Origin: Gordonia insulae
GTDB taxonomy: Bacteria; Actinomycetota; Actinomycetes; Mycobacteriales; Mycobacteriaceae
Direction: 5' to 3'
Length of the DNA stretch: 64,000 nt
NCBI RefSeq assembly: GCF_003855095.1
Contig: NZ_CP033972.1
Coordinates: forward strand, 1,302,001 to 1,366,000
The notes under the pieces were generated by a model that was given only the letters and a program-made list of their open reading frames with translations, made no database searches and was not told the DNA's origin. Below, in pieces: positions 19,126-27,272 of this stretch. The translations under genes were made by a program, and so were the position numbers. Within the stretch, counting starts at the first letter, position 1. Every line of letters starts with the position of its first letter.

Positions 19126-19837
19126 GGATCATCGTCGGCGCGAGGTCGAGTTCGTCGCACAGCGCGCCGGCGATGCCCGTCGACGCGGCGAGCGCCGTGG
19201 TGAGGGTGGCGCCGGCGATGCCCGCGGGTCGGGCGAGTTCCAGTCGCGTCGCGTAGGCGTCGGCCGACACCGCGGCCGGGCGGGCGTCCGGATAGCGGAA
19301 CACGCTGCCGACGGCGCGATGTCCGGCGCCGGCCACCCCGCCCAGCGCCAGACGGTGCCGCAGCACCGGCGAATCACCGATGTCCACACGTAGTGATCCC
19401 TGCCAGCGCGCCCGCGCGGCGTGTTCCGGTGACTCCTCGGCCCGCCCCAGCTGCGCATGTTCGGCGATGATCACCATCGCCTCACTGTGGGCGATCACCC
19501 GCGTCGCGGTGTGGTGTTCGGCACCGGCGGCCACCACGGTCGGCTGCGGATCGAGATGAAGACGCGCGCCGTCGCCCACCTCGACGGTCCAGTCGGCGCG
19601 AGAGTCGATCCGTTCGATCGACGGCAGCGCGATGGTCGCGGCCACCGTCCGCAGCCGCAGGACGGCGTCGTCCTCGAGGATCACGCGGATGGCGATGGTG
19701 TCGCCGCCCAGGGGTGTCGCCGCGGTGCTGACCAGGTGCACCGAATCCGGCCCCGTGGTCCGCGCCGCGAGGCCGCCGGTGGCGGTGACCCGCGGCGAAC
19801 GGCCGGGCCGGGCAACGATCTCGAGGTCGGTGTGCAC
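19121..19837 (-). CDS. ureD: Urease accessory protein UreD
   Basis: This 238-residue last gene of the urease operon encodes a scaffold that, with UreF and UreG, delivers nickel to the urease active site. The conserved opening (LVSTAATPLGGDTIAIRVIL) and a beta-rich body typical of UreD/UreH are visible. The start GTG 19837 is three bases after the ureG stop. Length is about that of the mycobacterial protein (about 208) plus some insertion. It is one of the less conserved urease proteins, but the operon position makes the call secure. Confidence 0.9.
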   Translation of the reverse strand: MHTDLEIVARPGRSPRVTATGGLAARTTGPDSVHLVSTAATPLGGDTIAIRVILEDDAVLRLRTVAATIALPSIERIDSRADWTVEVGDGARLHLDPQPTVVAAGAEHHTATRVIAHSEAMVIIAEHAQLGRAEESPEHAARARWQGSLRVDIGDSPVLRHRLALGGVAGAGHRAVGSVFRYPDARPAAVSADAYATRLELARPAGIAGATLTTALAASTGIAGALCDELDLAPTMIR

Positions 19838-19840
19838 GCG

Positions 19841-20527
19841 TCAGCCGGCCACCGTGATCGCGACCAGCTGCTCGCGCACCCAGCCGAGCACGTCGGTGGC
19901 CGCGGGATCCTCGGTGAGCGAGATCATCGCTGTCGGCCGCCCCTCTCGGACGCGCGCGGCGTCGGTGCGCATCACCTCGAGGTCGGCGTTGACCCGTTCG
20001 GCCAGGTCCGTCTTGTTGATCACCAGGAGATCGGAGTAGGTGACGCCGGGACCGCCCTTGCGCGGGACCTTGTCGCCGCCGGCCACATCGATGACGAAGA
20101 TCTGAACGTCGATCAGCCCGGTGGAGAACGTGGCGGTGAGGTTGTCGCCGCCGGATTCCACCAGGATCAGATCGAGCGGCGGATTGGCCGCCACCAGGTC
20201 GTCGATCGCGTCGAGGTTGGCGGTGATGTCGTCGCGGATCGCCGTGTGTGGACAACCGCCGGTCTGCACCGCGGTGATGCGCTCGTCCGGGAGGACGGCA
20301 TTGCGTCGGAGGAAGTCGGCGTCCTCGGTGGTGTAGATGTCGTTGGTCAGCACCGCCACCGACAATTCGTCGCGCAGCTGACGGCACAACGCCGCGACGA
20401 GGGCGGTCTTGCCGGAGCCGACGGGTCCGCCGACCCCGACGCGTAGCGCCTCCCCCGGCTCGCGGTGTCGCCGCGGGCGGGCGTGGTCGTGGGTGTGCGG
20501 CTCTCCGTCGATGAGATGGGGTGGCAT
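19841..20527 (-). CDS. ureG: Urease accessory GTPase UreG
   Basis: This 228-residue SIMIBI-class GTPase powers nickel insertion into urease. The P-loop GPVGSGKT is at residues 34-41; [15 protein letters not shown], the CPH metal-site motif ([12 protein letters not shown]), [11 protein letters not shown] and [11 protein letters not shown] follow. The N-terminus is His-rich ([16 protein letters not shown]), a likely nickel store or ligand. ATG 20527 is preceded by GAGAGGA on the minus strand. The gap to ureF is 67 bp, the largest within the operon. Confidence 0.96.
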   Translation of the reverse strand: MPPHLIDGEPHTHDHARPRRHREPGEALRVGVGGPVGSGKTALVAALCRQLRDELSVAVLTNDIYTTEDADFLRRNAVLPDERITAVQTGGCPHTAIRDDITANLDAIDDLVAANPPLDLILVESGGDNLTATFSTGLIDVQIFVIDVAGGDKVPRKGGPGVTYSDLLVINKTDLAERVNADLEVMRTDAARVREGRPTAMISLTEDPAATDVLGWVREQLVAITVAG

Positions 20528-20594
20528 GACGTCCTCTCGGCTATCGGGTGTGATTGAAGTTCGAATTCGTTTGTGGGACAACCGAATTTCCCGG

Positions 20595-21254
20595 TCAGGA
20601 CATGAACAGGGGCATGTCTCGTCGCTCATGTCGTTCGGCGAACACGTCGAGCGTCGGGTCGGACAGATCGGCGAGCTCGACAGCCGCCGCGGCCGCGACG
20701 CGTTCACACTCGACACCGAGGTCGGCGATCATCACCGCGACATCCGCGGGATCGAGCGCGAGGAGGCGTTGGCCGGCGGTCGCCGAACCGCTCATCGTCG
20801 TGTACACGAGGACGAGGGCGGTGTGGAACCCCGAGAGTTGCGAGACCCGGCCCACCGCACCGGAGATGACCGGCAGATGGGTTCGCGGTGCGTGGCCGCT
20901 CCAGTCCTCATCCGGCCACAACCGACGGGCCAACCGCAGCATGCCCCGGCCCTGCGCCTGCGAGGCGCGGCGTGCCGCCGCCGACGGTGTGCGCGCATCG
21001 GTCTCCTCCTGGGCCGCAGGCACTTCCACGGTCCCGTCGGCCACCGCCGCGGCGATCGACGCTGCGACCAGGCCGGTCGTCACCACCCGCCGGTGCAGGA
21101 ATCGCGCCAGGCTGTCGACATCGACCACTGCGCGGTCGGCGATGGCCTGTTCGACGCCCCCCGAATGCACGTGGCCACCGACGGGGAGCCGGGAATCGGC
21201 GAGCGTCAGCATCATCGCGAGCTGCGACCGGGTCCCGGGAGTCACATCGAACAC
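20595..21254 (-). CDS. ureF: Urease accessory protein UreF
   Basis: This 219-residue all-helical protein bridges UreD and UreG in the nickel-loading complex. The N-terminal block [20 protein letters not shown] is the UreF signature. GTG 21254 is chosen because GAGG lies eight bases upstream, just past the ureC stop; GTG 21245 is an in-frame alternative giving three fewer residues. The gene follows ureC by ten bases, so translation is likely coupled. Confidence 0.92.
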   Translation of the reverse strand: MFDVTPGTRSQLAMMLTLADSRLPVGGHVHSGGVEQAIADRAVVDVDSLARFLHRRVVTTGLVAASIAAAVADGTVEVPAAQEETDARTPSAAARRASQAQGRGMLRLARRLWPDEDWSGHAPRTHLPVISGAVGRVSQLSGFHTALVLVYTTMSGSATAGQRLLALDPADVAVMIADLGVECERVAAAAAVELADLSDPTLDVFAERHERRDMPLFMS

Positions 21255-21264
21255 GTCAGCGACC

Positions 21265-22986
21265 TCAGAAGAGGAAGTAGCGTTGTGCCATCGGCAGTTC
21301 GGAGACCGGTGCACTGTCCCAGACCTCGCCGTCGATGCGCACGGTGAAGGTGTCCGGTTCCACCGAGATCTCCGGCGTCGCCGAGTTGTTGGGCATGTCC
21401 GCCTTGCCGACGCGCCGGGTGTTGCGCACCGCGACCAGCCGACGATCCAGATCCAGGGACTCCTCGATCCCGGCGTCGAGCCCACCCTGGGCGACAAAGG
21501 TGACCGACGTGGCGGCCGCGGTCTTCGGTGACGCGCCGAACATCGGGCGGGGGAACACCGGCTGCGGTGTCGGGATGCTCGCGTTCGCGTCGCCCATCGC
21601 GGCCCAGGCGATCGCACCACCCTTGATGACCAGGTCGGGACGCACCCCGAAGAAGGCGGGATCCCACAGGACGAGGTCGGCGAGCTTGCCTGTCTCGATG
21701 GAGCCGATCTCCGCGTCGAATCCGTGGGCGATCGCCGGGCAGATGGTGTACTTCGCGATATAGCGTCTTGCCCGATTGTTGTCGGCGGCACCATCTCCGG
21801 GCAACGAACCGCGCTTGCTCTTGAGTACATGGGCGGTCTGCCAGGTCCGCAGCACGACCTCACCGATGCGGCCCATCGCCTGCGCGTCCGAACCGATCAT
21901 CGAGATCGCGCCGAGGTCGTGCAGCAGGTCCTCGGCGGCGATCGTCGACGGCCGGATCCGACTCTCCGCGAACGCCAGATCCTCCGGGACGGTCGGGTTG
22001 AGGTGGTGACACACCATCAGCATGTCGAGGTGTTCGTCGAGGGTGTTGACGGTGTGCGGCCGCGTCGGGTTGGTGGAGCTGGGCAACACGTTCGGGTGCG
22101 TCGCGACGGTGATGATGTCCGGTGCGTGACCGCCGCCGGCACCCTCGGTGTGATAGGCGTGGATACTGCGCCCGGCGATGGCGCCGACGGTCTGCTCGAC
22201 GAACCCGGCCTCGTTCAGGGTGTCCGAGTGCAGCGCGACCTGTACGCCGGTCTCGTCGGCGACGCGCAGGCACGCATCGATGGCCGCGGGGGTGCTGCCC
22301 CAGTCCTCGTGCAGTTTGAAACCCGATGCCCCGGAGCGAATCTGCTCGTGCATCGCCTCGGCCGAGACGGTGTTGCCCTTGCCCAGCAACGCGATGTTCA
22401 TCGGCCAGTGATCGGTGGCCGCCAGGATCGATTTCAGGTGCCAGGCGCCGGGGGTCACCGTGGTCGCCTTGCTGCCCTCCGCAGGTCCGGTGCCGCCACC
22501 GATGAGGGTGGTGATGCCGTTGCCGAGCGCTTCGTCCATGATCTGCGGACAGATGAAGTGCACATGACAGTCGATGCCGCCGGCGGTCAGGATCTTGCCG
22601 TTGCCGGCGATGATCTCGGTCGACGGACCGATCACCAGATCGGGATGGACTCCGTCCATCGTGTCGGGGTTGCCCGCCTTGCCCATCGCGGTGATCCGCC
22701 CGTCGCGGATGCCGATGTCGGCCTTGATGATCCCCCAGTGGTCGAGGATCACCACTCCGGTGATGACCGTGTCGGGCGTACCGTCCGCCCGTGTCGCCCG
22801 GCTCTGTCCCATGGACTCGCGGATCACCTTGCCGCCGCCGAAGACCGCCTCGTCGCCGGCCAGACCCGGTCCCCCACAACGATCCTCGGTGACCTCGATC
22901 AGCAGATCGGTGTCCGCGAGCCGAATCCGATCACCGACCGTCGGGCCGAACAGTTGGGCATAACGGTCGCGTCCCAGTGTCGCCAT
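21265..22986 (-). CDS. ureC: Urease alpha subunit UreC
   Basis: This 573-residue catalytic subunit hydrolyses urea to ammonia and carbamate at a dinickel centre. Metal ligands are visible: HVH at residues 141-143, the carbamylated Lys in [10 protein letters not shown] (Lys224), His253, His279 and Asp367 ([10 protein letters not shown]). The mobile-flap segment [20 protein letters not shown] contains the catalytic His. Nothing is missing, so the enzyme should be active. The ATG shares one base with the ureB stop (TGATG). The full-length size matches other bacterial UreC (about 570). Confidence 0.98.
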   Translation of the reverse strand: MATLGRDRYAQLFGPTVGDRIRLADTDLLIEVTEDRCGGPGLAGDEAVFGGGKVIRESMGQSRATRADGTPDTVITGVVILDHWGIIKADIGIRDGRITAMGKAGNPDTMDGVHPDLVIGPSTEIIAGNGKILTAGGIDCHVHFICPQIMDEALGNGITTLIGGGTGPAEGSKATTVTPGAWHLKSILAATDHWPMNIALLGKGNTVSAEAMHEQIRSGASGFKLHEDWGSTPAAIDACLRVADETGVQVALHSDTLNEAGFVEQTVGAIAGRSIHAYHTEGAGGGHAPDIITVATHPNVLPSSTNPTRPHTVNTLDEHLDMLMVCHHLNPTVPEDLAFAESRIRPSTIAAEDLLHDLGAISMIGSDAQAMGRIGEVVLRTWQTAHVLKSKRGSLPGDGAADNNRARRYIAKYTICPAIAHGFDAEIGSIETGKLADLVLWDPAFFGVRPDLVIKGGAIAWAAMGDANASIPTPQPVFPRPMFGASPKTAAATSVTFVAQGGLDAGIEESLDLDRRLVAVRNTRRVGKADMPNNSATPEISVEPDTFTVRIDGEVWDSAPVSELPMAQRYFLF

Positions 22987-23315
22987 CAGTCGAGCCTTCC
23001 CGGAGCGTCGAGCGAGATGCCGTGCACCTCGCGGGTACCGCCGAGCGGTACGAGGGACACCGCCATCTCGATGCCCGGCTCGAATCGGACGGCGGTGCCT
23101 GCGGGGATGTCGAGCCGACGCCCCCGCGCAGCCGAACGATCGAAGTCCAACGCGGCGTTGGCCTGTGGGAAATGCACATGACTGCCGACCTGGACCGGGC
23201 GGTCGCCGGTGTTGACGACCGGGAGTGTCACGGCATCCGCGCCCTCGTTCAGTTCGATGGTGCCCTCGACGGGCAGGATCTCGCCGGGTATCACCGACGA
23301 CTCGGTTCGCGACAT
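22986..23315 (-). CDS. ureB: Urease beta subunit UreB
   Basis: This 109-residue small beta subunit begins [20 protein letters not shown] and contains [18 protein letters not shown], the classical UreB motif. It packs against UreC in the (UreABC)3 holoenzyme. It lies 15 bp downstream of ureA and overlaps ureC by one base. The C-terminus [11 protein letters not shown] is typical. Confidence 0.96.
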   Translation of the reverse strand: MSRTESSVIPGEILPVEGTIELNEGADAVTLPVVNTGDRPVQVGSHVHFPQANAALDFDRSAARGRRLDIPAGTAVRFEPGIEMAVSLVPLGGTREVHGISLDAPGRLD

Positions 23316-23330
23316 CTGGGCCTCCGCCGG

Positions 23331-23633
23331 CTAGTCGATCGGGTTGTGCACGGTGACCAGCTTGGTCCCGTCCGGGAAGGTGGCCTCCACCTGGACGTCA
23401 TGCAGCATCTCGGGCACGCCGGCCATCACGTCGTCGCGCCCGAGCACCTCGCGTCCGGTGGTCATCAGTTCGGCGACCGACCGTCCGTCGCGGGCACCCT
23501 CGAGCACATGATCGGTGATGAGCGCGACCGCTTCGGGGTGGTTGAGCTTCAACCCCCGGCCCTGCCGGCGGCGGGCCAGTTCGGCGGCGTAGGAAATGAG
23601 CAACCGTTCCTGCTCATGCGGCGACAGACGCAC
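23331..23633 (-). CDS. ureA: Urease gamma subunit UreA
   Basis: This is the 100-residue gamma subunit ([56 protein letters not shown]). GTG 23633 is chosen although an upstream in-frame GTG exists at 23654. The bases AGGAGAGG, which would be codons of the longer frame, form an ideal ribosome binding site 5-6 bases before 23633, and the resulting length is exactly that of the family. It is the first structural gene of ureABCFGD. Confidence 0.95.
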   Translation of the reverse strand: MRLSPHEQERLLISYAAELARRRQGRGLKLNHPEAVALITDHVLEGARDGRSVAELMTTGREVLGRDDVMAGVPEMLHDVQVEATFPDGTKLVTVHNPID

Positions 23634-23779
23634 CAGTACCTCTCCTAGCGACACGGATCCTCACCGGCGACGGACCCATCGGGGTGGCGCGCACACAGGC
23701 GGGCGGCGCGGCGTAGAAGACATCCTGCCACGCGATGCGGGACCCGTCTCGGCGAGCCGAGCCGGACCTCGTGGGAGCC

Positions 23780-25027
23780 TCAGGTCGGCAGTCCGCCCCC
23801 GCCGGCACGCAACTCGGCGAGCCGCTCGGTCGTGCACAACGGCGCGATGGCCGCGACCTCGGCGGCAGTGAACGCACCCGCCGCGGCACCGCGGTCCAGG
23901 ACCGACGCCAGCGACAACGCGGTGGCGGGTTCATCGACGATCGCACCCGACCGACGATCGAAGTAGGACTGCAGCCGCTGTGCCGCGACCGGCATCGCCG
24001 ATCGGAAGAATCCGATGACCGCCACCCATCGGGTCACCAGGTGCCCGGGGTGCATGTCCCACCCCTGATAGAACGCACGCTCCAGCGACCGCACGACCAG
24101 TGCGTGATGGCGGCGTAACGCCGCGTGGATCTGCTCGGTCGACCCGGCGGGGACGACCTGCGTCGAACCGTCACTGATCCATACCCCGGTCTGCGCCGCG
24201 GCGGCCTGCATCACCGCCTTCGCATGGTCGGCGACGGGGTGGGCCAACGACTGCTGGGCCGAGACGACACCGCACGCCGCGCTGTAGTCGTAGGTCCCGT
24301 AGTGCAGGCCGGTCAGCCGTCGTCCGCCGCGGTGGATCGCCTCGGCGACGGTCGCCCGACCGCCGGGCCCGAGGACCGCCTGCGGTATCTCGACCTGGAG
24401 TTCGTACCGGAGCCCGCCGTCGGGAAGACCGTGCGCCTGCTCGAAGGCGGCGCACAGGACATTCACCGCGTCGACCTGCCGGACGTCGCGCAACTTGGGC
24501 ACGGTGAAGACGAAGCCGTCGGGAATCCCACCCGCGCCGTCGAGGACCAGCTCCAGGGTGCGCAGGCCGCGGCCACGCTCACGCTCACCGAGACCTTTCG
24601 CACGGACGCCCGCACTGCGCGGCGCGTGCGGGCGCAGGCGGGTCCATGCCGCGAGGGTCTCGCCGGCCCGCCGCGCGTCGGCGTCCTCGACGGCGTCGTC
24701 GCGCCAGCCGTAGCCGTCCTCGAGGTCTATCCGTAGGTCTTCCACGGGGTTGTCGCGCAGCCGCTGCCGCGCGAGGTCGACCACGGTGGTGTCGCCTCCG
24801 GCCAGCTCCACGAGCAGGTCCGATGCGGAGTCAGCGATTGCGGTCGCGTGTTCACCCCAGGAAGCAGGCGTGCCGGGATCGACGTCGGAGGCGGCGACGT
24901 ACACGGTGTGCGCGGGTTGCGCGATCCCCCGGTCGCCGGGGTAGTACGCCGCGAGGTCCTCGTCGACCGGCCGCAGCAGGTCCTCCAGACGTGCCCGGAC
25001 GTCGACGGGCAGACCTCTCGCCGTCAT
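23780..25027 (-). CDS. HpcH/HpaI aldolase / citrate-lyase-like protein (DUF6986 type)
   Basis: This 415-residue TIM-barrel protein has CitE/HpcH-like metal-site segments: LRYELQVEIPQAVLG (Glu ligand) and HYGTYDYSAACG (Asp ligand). DLRIDLEDGYG near residue 105 contains an acidic pair seen in CoA-ester lyases. Family members condense or cleave acyl-CoA or 2-oxo acids, often with glyoxylate or pyruvate; the reaction of this subgroup is not established to my knowledge. Its ATG overlaps the stop of the upstream thioesterase (ATGA), and ureA starts 147 bp downstream on the same strand. In M. tuberculosis the thioesterase sits directly before ureA, so this gene looks like an addition to the group. 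Confidence 0.7.
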   Translation of the reverse strand: MTARGLPVDVRARLEDLLRPVDEDLAAYYPGDRGIAQPAHTVYVAASDVDPGTPASWGEHATAIADSASDLLVELAGGDTTVVDLARQRLRDNPVEDLRIDLEDGYGWRDDAVEDADARRAGETLAAWTRLRPHAPRSAGVRAKGLGERERGRGLRTLELVLDGAGGIPDGFVFTVPKLRDVRQVDAVNVLCAAFEQAHGLPDGGLRYELQVEIPQAVLGPGGRATVAEAIHRGGRRLTGLHYGTYDYSAACGVVSAQQSLAHPVADHAKAVMQAAAAQTGVWISDGSTQVVPAGSTEQIHAALRRHHALVVRSLERAFYQGWDMHPGHLVTRWVAVIGFFRSAMPVAAQRLQSYFDRRSGAIVDEPATALSLASVLDRGAAAGAFTAAEVAAIAPLCTTERLAELRAGGGGLPT

Positions 25028-25485
25028 GCGCCGGATGGGATGGTCGGCACCTCGACGCCCTCGGGTAGCTCGACGTTCTGCAGACGAACCTGCGACGTCG
25101 CGATCACACGCCCCTGATCGTCGGTCATGGTGACCCGCCAGAGCTGCTGACGACGGCCACGATGGATGGGCGCCGACTCGACCGAGAGCGTGCCGGAACT
25201 GATCGACTTGAGGAAGTCGGTGTTGTTGTTGACGCCGACGGCGGTGCCACCGATGCCGGTCACCTGCAGCCAGGTGAACGCGCTGACACTGGCCACGCTC
25301 TCGGCCACCGCGCAATAGACACCGCCGTGCACGATGCCGAACGGCTGGTGATGTTTCTCAGATAGTTCCAGCGTTGCGACGACCCGGTCACCGCCGACCT
25401 CGCTCAACTGAAGCCCCAGTGAGCTGTCCAGCCCGCGGCCGAAGGTGTCCTTGATCAACTGTTCACTCTCAACGGTCATACCCAT
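25024..25485 (-). CDS. PaaI-family thioesterase (Rv1847-like)
   Basis: This 153-residue hotdog protein has the signature PFGIVHGGVYCAVAESVASV followed by VGVNNNTDFLKSISSG, and RRQQLWRVTMTDDQGRVIA near the C-terminus. It matches the thioesterase that precedes ureA in mycobacteria, as I recall it. It hydrolyses an acyl-CoA or other thioester of unknown identity. ATG 25485 is used; ATG 25479, two codons downstream, is equally possible, and neither has a strong ribosome site. A consensus-like promoter about 210 bp upstream (25701-25730) with a long hairpin in the leader (25604-25642) suggests regulated expression. Confidence 0.82.
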   Translation of the reverse strand: MGMTVESEQLIKDTFGRGLDSSLGLQLSEVGGDRVVATLELSEKHHQPFGIVHGGVYCAVAESVASVSAFTWLQVTGIGGTAVGVNNNTDFLKSISSGTLSVESAPIHRGRRQQLWRVTMTDDQGRVIATSQVRLQNVELPEGVEVPTIPSGA

Positions 25486-25603
25486 GAGATTGTCACGCGA
25501 CCCCTCCGACGGCGACCGAAGGTCCGCGACGACGGCCGCGGTGCCCGCGACCGGTGACCCGGATCGACCGACGAGCCCGGGGTCGAATCCGGCCCGAGGG
25601 AAC

Positions 25604-25642
25604 CGATAGGCCCCACGCTGCGTTACAGCGTGGGGCCTATCG
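25604..25642. other. Perfect 17-bp stem-loop
   Basis: Two perfectly complementary 17-base arms (25604-25620 and 25626-25642) flank a five-base loop. Either strand would fold into a very stable GC-rich hairpin. On the minus strand it lies in the predicted leader of the thioesterase message and is followed by GTTCCCTCG, not a clear U-tract. It could be an attenuator, an insulating terminator between the divergent promoters, or part of a small RNA. Confidence 0.7.
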
Positions 25643-25700
25643 CGGCGTGGACCGGGGGTCTCTGCAGCCCTCAGGACTCTCGCTCGGTCCGCGTGATTTA

Positions 25701-25730
25701 AATGTAGGGTAGCCTTACCAACGTTGTCAA
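25701..25730 (-). promoter_or_regulatory. Consensus-like promoter with iron-box-like dyad in spacer
   Basis: On the minus strand, TTGACA (25730-25725) and TACATT (25706-25701) are separated by 18 bases. The spacer contains GGTAAGGCTACC. The 19-bp window 25704-25722 matches the DtxR/IdeR consensus TTAGGTTAGSCTAACCTAA at 14 positions. Operator placement between -35 and -10 is typical for repression. Transcription would run towards the thioesterase and urease genes. A TGTAG half-site at 25703-25707 could alternatively be read by BlaI. Confidence 0.5.
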
Positions 25731-25813
25731 GGGGCGACACGAAAAAGGGCCGTGAGCAGTACGGGAACACGATCGGCAATCGATGTGTGGCAGGCAGGAG
25801 AAGCAGAAGTAAA

Positions 25814-26212
25814 ATGCGAAGAATGAACGGACTGGGCGACCTCGAGCGCGCTGTCATGGACACACTGTGGGCGAGCCCCACTCCGCAAACGGTGCGACAG
25901 GTCCACGAGGCACTGTCGCGCGACCGGTCGTTGGCCTACACCACCGTCATGACGGTGCTACAGCGTCTGGCCAAGAAGAATCTGGTGACCCAGATCCGCG
26001 ACGACCGCGCACACAAGTACGTGCCGACGCATCCGCGCGAAGATCTCGTCGCAAGTCTCATGGTCGATGCATTGAGTGAGGCGGACGCGCCGGGTTCGCG
26101 GCACGCCGCGCTGGTCTCGTTCGTCGGACGGGTCGGCGCAGACGAGGCCGAGGCACTGCGCAACGCACTCGATGAACTCGAAGCCGCACGCGGATCGAGC
26201 GATACACGATAG
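25814..26212 (+). CDS. blaI: BlaI/MecI/CopY-family transcriptional repressor
   Basis: This 132-residue winged-helix repressor has LGDLERAVMDTLWASPTPQTVRQVHEAL (helix 1-2 region) and the recognition helix block LAYTTVMTVLQRLAKKNLV; the C-terminal helices form the dimer domain. It represses its own operon and beta-lactam-response or respiratory genes in mycobacteria until cleaved through the BlaR pathway. ATG 25814 gives the same N-terminal length as the mycobacterial protein; ATG 25823 is possible. AGGAG is 13 bases upstream. blaR follows after 55 bp. Confidence 0.9.
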   Translation: MRRMNGLGDLERAVMDTLWASPTPQTVRQVHEALSRDRSLAYTTVMTVLQRLAKKNLVTQIRDDRAHKYVPTHPREDLVASLMVDALSEADAPGSRHAALVSFVGRVGADEAEALRNALDELEAARGSSDTR

Positions 26213-26267
26213 ATTCGCCCCAGCACGCACCTGCAGCGACACAACAGCCCACGCAAGGACAGCTTCG

Positions 26268-27218
26268 ATGACCGCGCTCTTCTTCGGCATCCTGACCCTG
26301 GTGCTCATCGGCCCTGCCGCGGAAGCAATGTCCCGCGCATCCTGGCCGGTCAAGGCACCTCGGGCAGCGATGACGCTGTGGCAGGCGATCGCCCTGGCCG
26401 GCGTCCTGTCCGCATTCAGTTGCGGTCTGGCCATCGCGGCGAACCTGCTGGCGCCGGGACCCGACGGATCCCCGACCACCAATCCGTTCGACGAGATCGA
26501 TCGACTCGGCCTGCCCCTGTGGCTGACCCTCGTCGGGGTCTTCGCGCTGACACTGATGGTGGGCGGGCGCCTGATGTACACCGTGATCCGCGTCGGCGTC
26601 CGCACCCGCGCTCGCCGCTACGCGCACCGGCAGCTCATCGACATCCTGGATCTGTGCGACCGACGCGACGTCGACCACCCGCTGTTCGCCAGCGACGTCC
26701 GCATGATCGACGTCGAGCAACCACTCGCCTACTGTCTGCCCGGTCTGAGGCAACGCGTCGTGGTCAGTGAGGGGGTCGTGGCCCGACTCAGCCGTGAGGA
26801 GCTGACCGCGGTCCTGGTCCACGAACGCGCACACCTGCGGGCGCGTCACGACCTCGTGCTCGAGGCCTTCATCGCCTTCCATGAGGCCTTCCCGCGCTTC
26901 GTGCGCAGCAGCTCCGCGCTCGGCGCGGTCGAATTGCTGGTCGAGGCGCTCGCCGACGACCAGGCGGTCCGCGCGACGGCACCCACCACGCTCGGACGTG
27001 CACTCGTCGCGTGCGCCGACGCGGTGGCGCCCCGAGGCGCCATGGCGGTCGGCGGCCCGACGACCCTGGCACGTATCCACCGGCTCCGTGACCAGCGCCC
27101 GACCCGACTGATCGCGGTCGGCGCGTACGCCGGGGCCGCGACGATTCTGGTGGTTCCCACCCTGGCGGTCGCCATCCCGTGGCTGACCGAGCTCAGCCGA
27201 CTGATCTCGGCGGCGTGA
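26268..27218 (+). CDS. blaR: BlaR-like M56 family metalloprotease
   Basis: This 316-residue membrane peptidase has hydrophobic segments at about residues 2-20, 40-62, 83-110 and 279-300. The zinc motif HERAH (HExxH) is at residues 185-189, with a likely third ligand Glu226 in VELLVEALADDQ. Unlike staphylococcal BlaR1 it has no extracellular penicillin-binding domain, so the inducing signal is not sensed by beta-lactam acylation within this protein. It probably cleaves the BlaI-type repressor encoded just upstream. Length agrees with the mycobacterial homologue recalled as Rv1845c. Confidence 0.87.
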   Translation: MTALFFGILTLVLIGPAAEAMSRASWPVKAPRAAMTLWQAIALAGVLSAFSCGLAIAANLLAPGPDGSPTTNPFDEIDRLGLPLWLTLVGVFALTLMVGGRLMYTVIRVGVRTRARRYAHRQLIDILDLCDRRDVDHPLFASDVRMIDVEQPLAYCLPGLRQRVVVSEGVVARLSREELTAVLVHERAHLRARHDLVLEAFIAFHEAFPRFVRSSSALGAVELLVEALADDQAVRATAPTTLGRALVACADAVAPRGAMAVGGPTTLARIHRLRDQRPTRLIAVGAYAGAATILVVPTLAVAIPWLTELSRLISAA

Positions 27219-27221
27219 GTC

Positions 27222-27248
27222 ACCGCACCCTCCCGGTCGTGGTGCGGT
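27222..27248 (+). terminator. Probable terminator after blaI-blaR
   Basis: Arms ACCGCACC (27222-27229) and GGTGCGGT (27241-27248) with an 11-base loop start three bases after the blaR stop. There is no U-tract, which is common in high-GC actinobacteria. It precedes the gnd promoter and would isolate the two units. Confidence 0.5.
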
Positions 27249-27259
27249 CCCCTAGGCAA

Positions 27260-27265
27260 TAGTCT
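27260..27265 (+). promoter_or_regulatory. -10 element of leaderless gnd promoter
   Basis: TAGTCT is followed by seven bases and then ATG 27273. The geometry predicts transcription starting at the A of the start codon. Confidence 0.55.
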
Positions 27266-27272
27266 TGATTCC

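Larger units (their letters stand above)
25486..25813. other. Divergent regulatory region, thioesterase/urease side versus blaI
   Basis: This 328-bp non-coding stretch separates the minus-strand thioesterase gene and plus-strand blaI. It holds a minus-strand promoter, an iron-box-like dyad in that promoter's spacer and a 39-bp perfect stem-loop in the predicted leader, each listed separately. About 90 bp before blaI is A- and G-rich, with AGGAG at 25796-25800. No convincing plus-strand -10 was found. Confidence 0.6.

Noticed and set aside
23634..23654. Longer UreA start at GTG 23654
   Set aside because: It would place the ideal ribosome binding site inside the coding sequence and add seven residues absent from the family.
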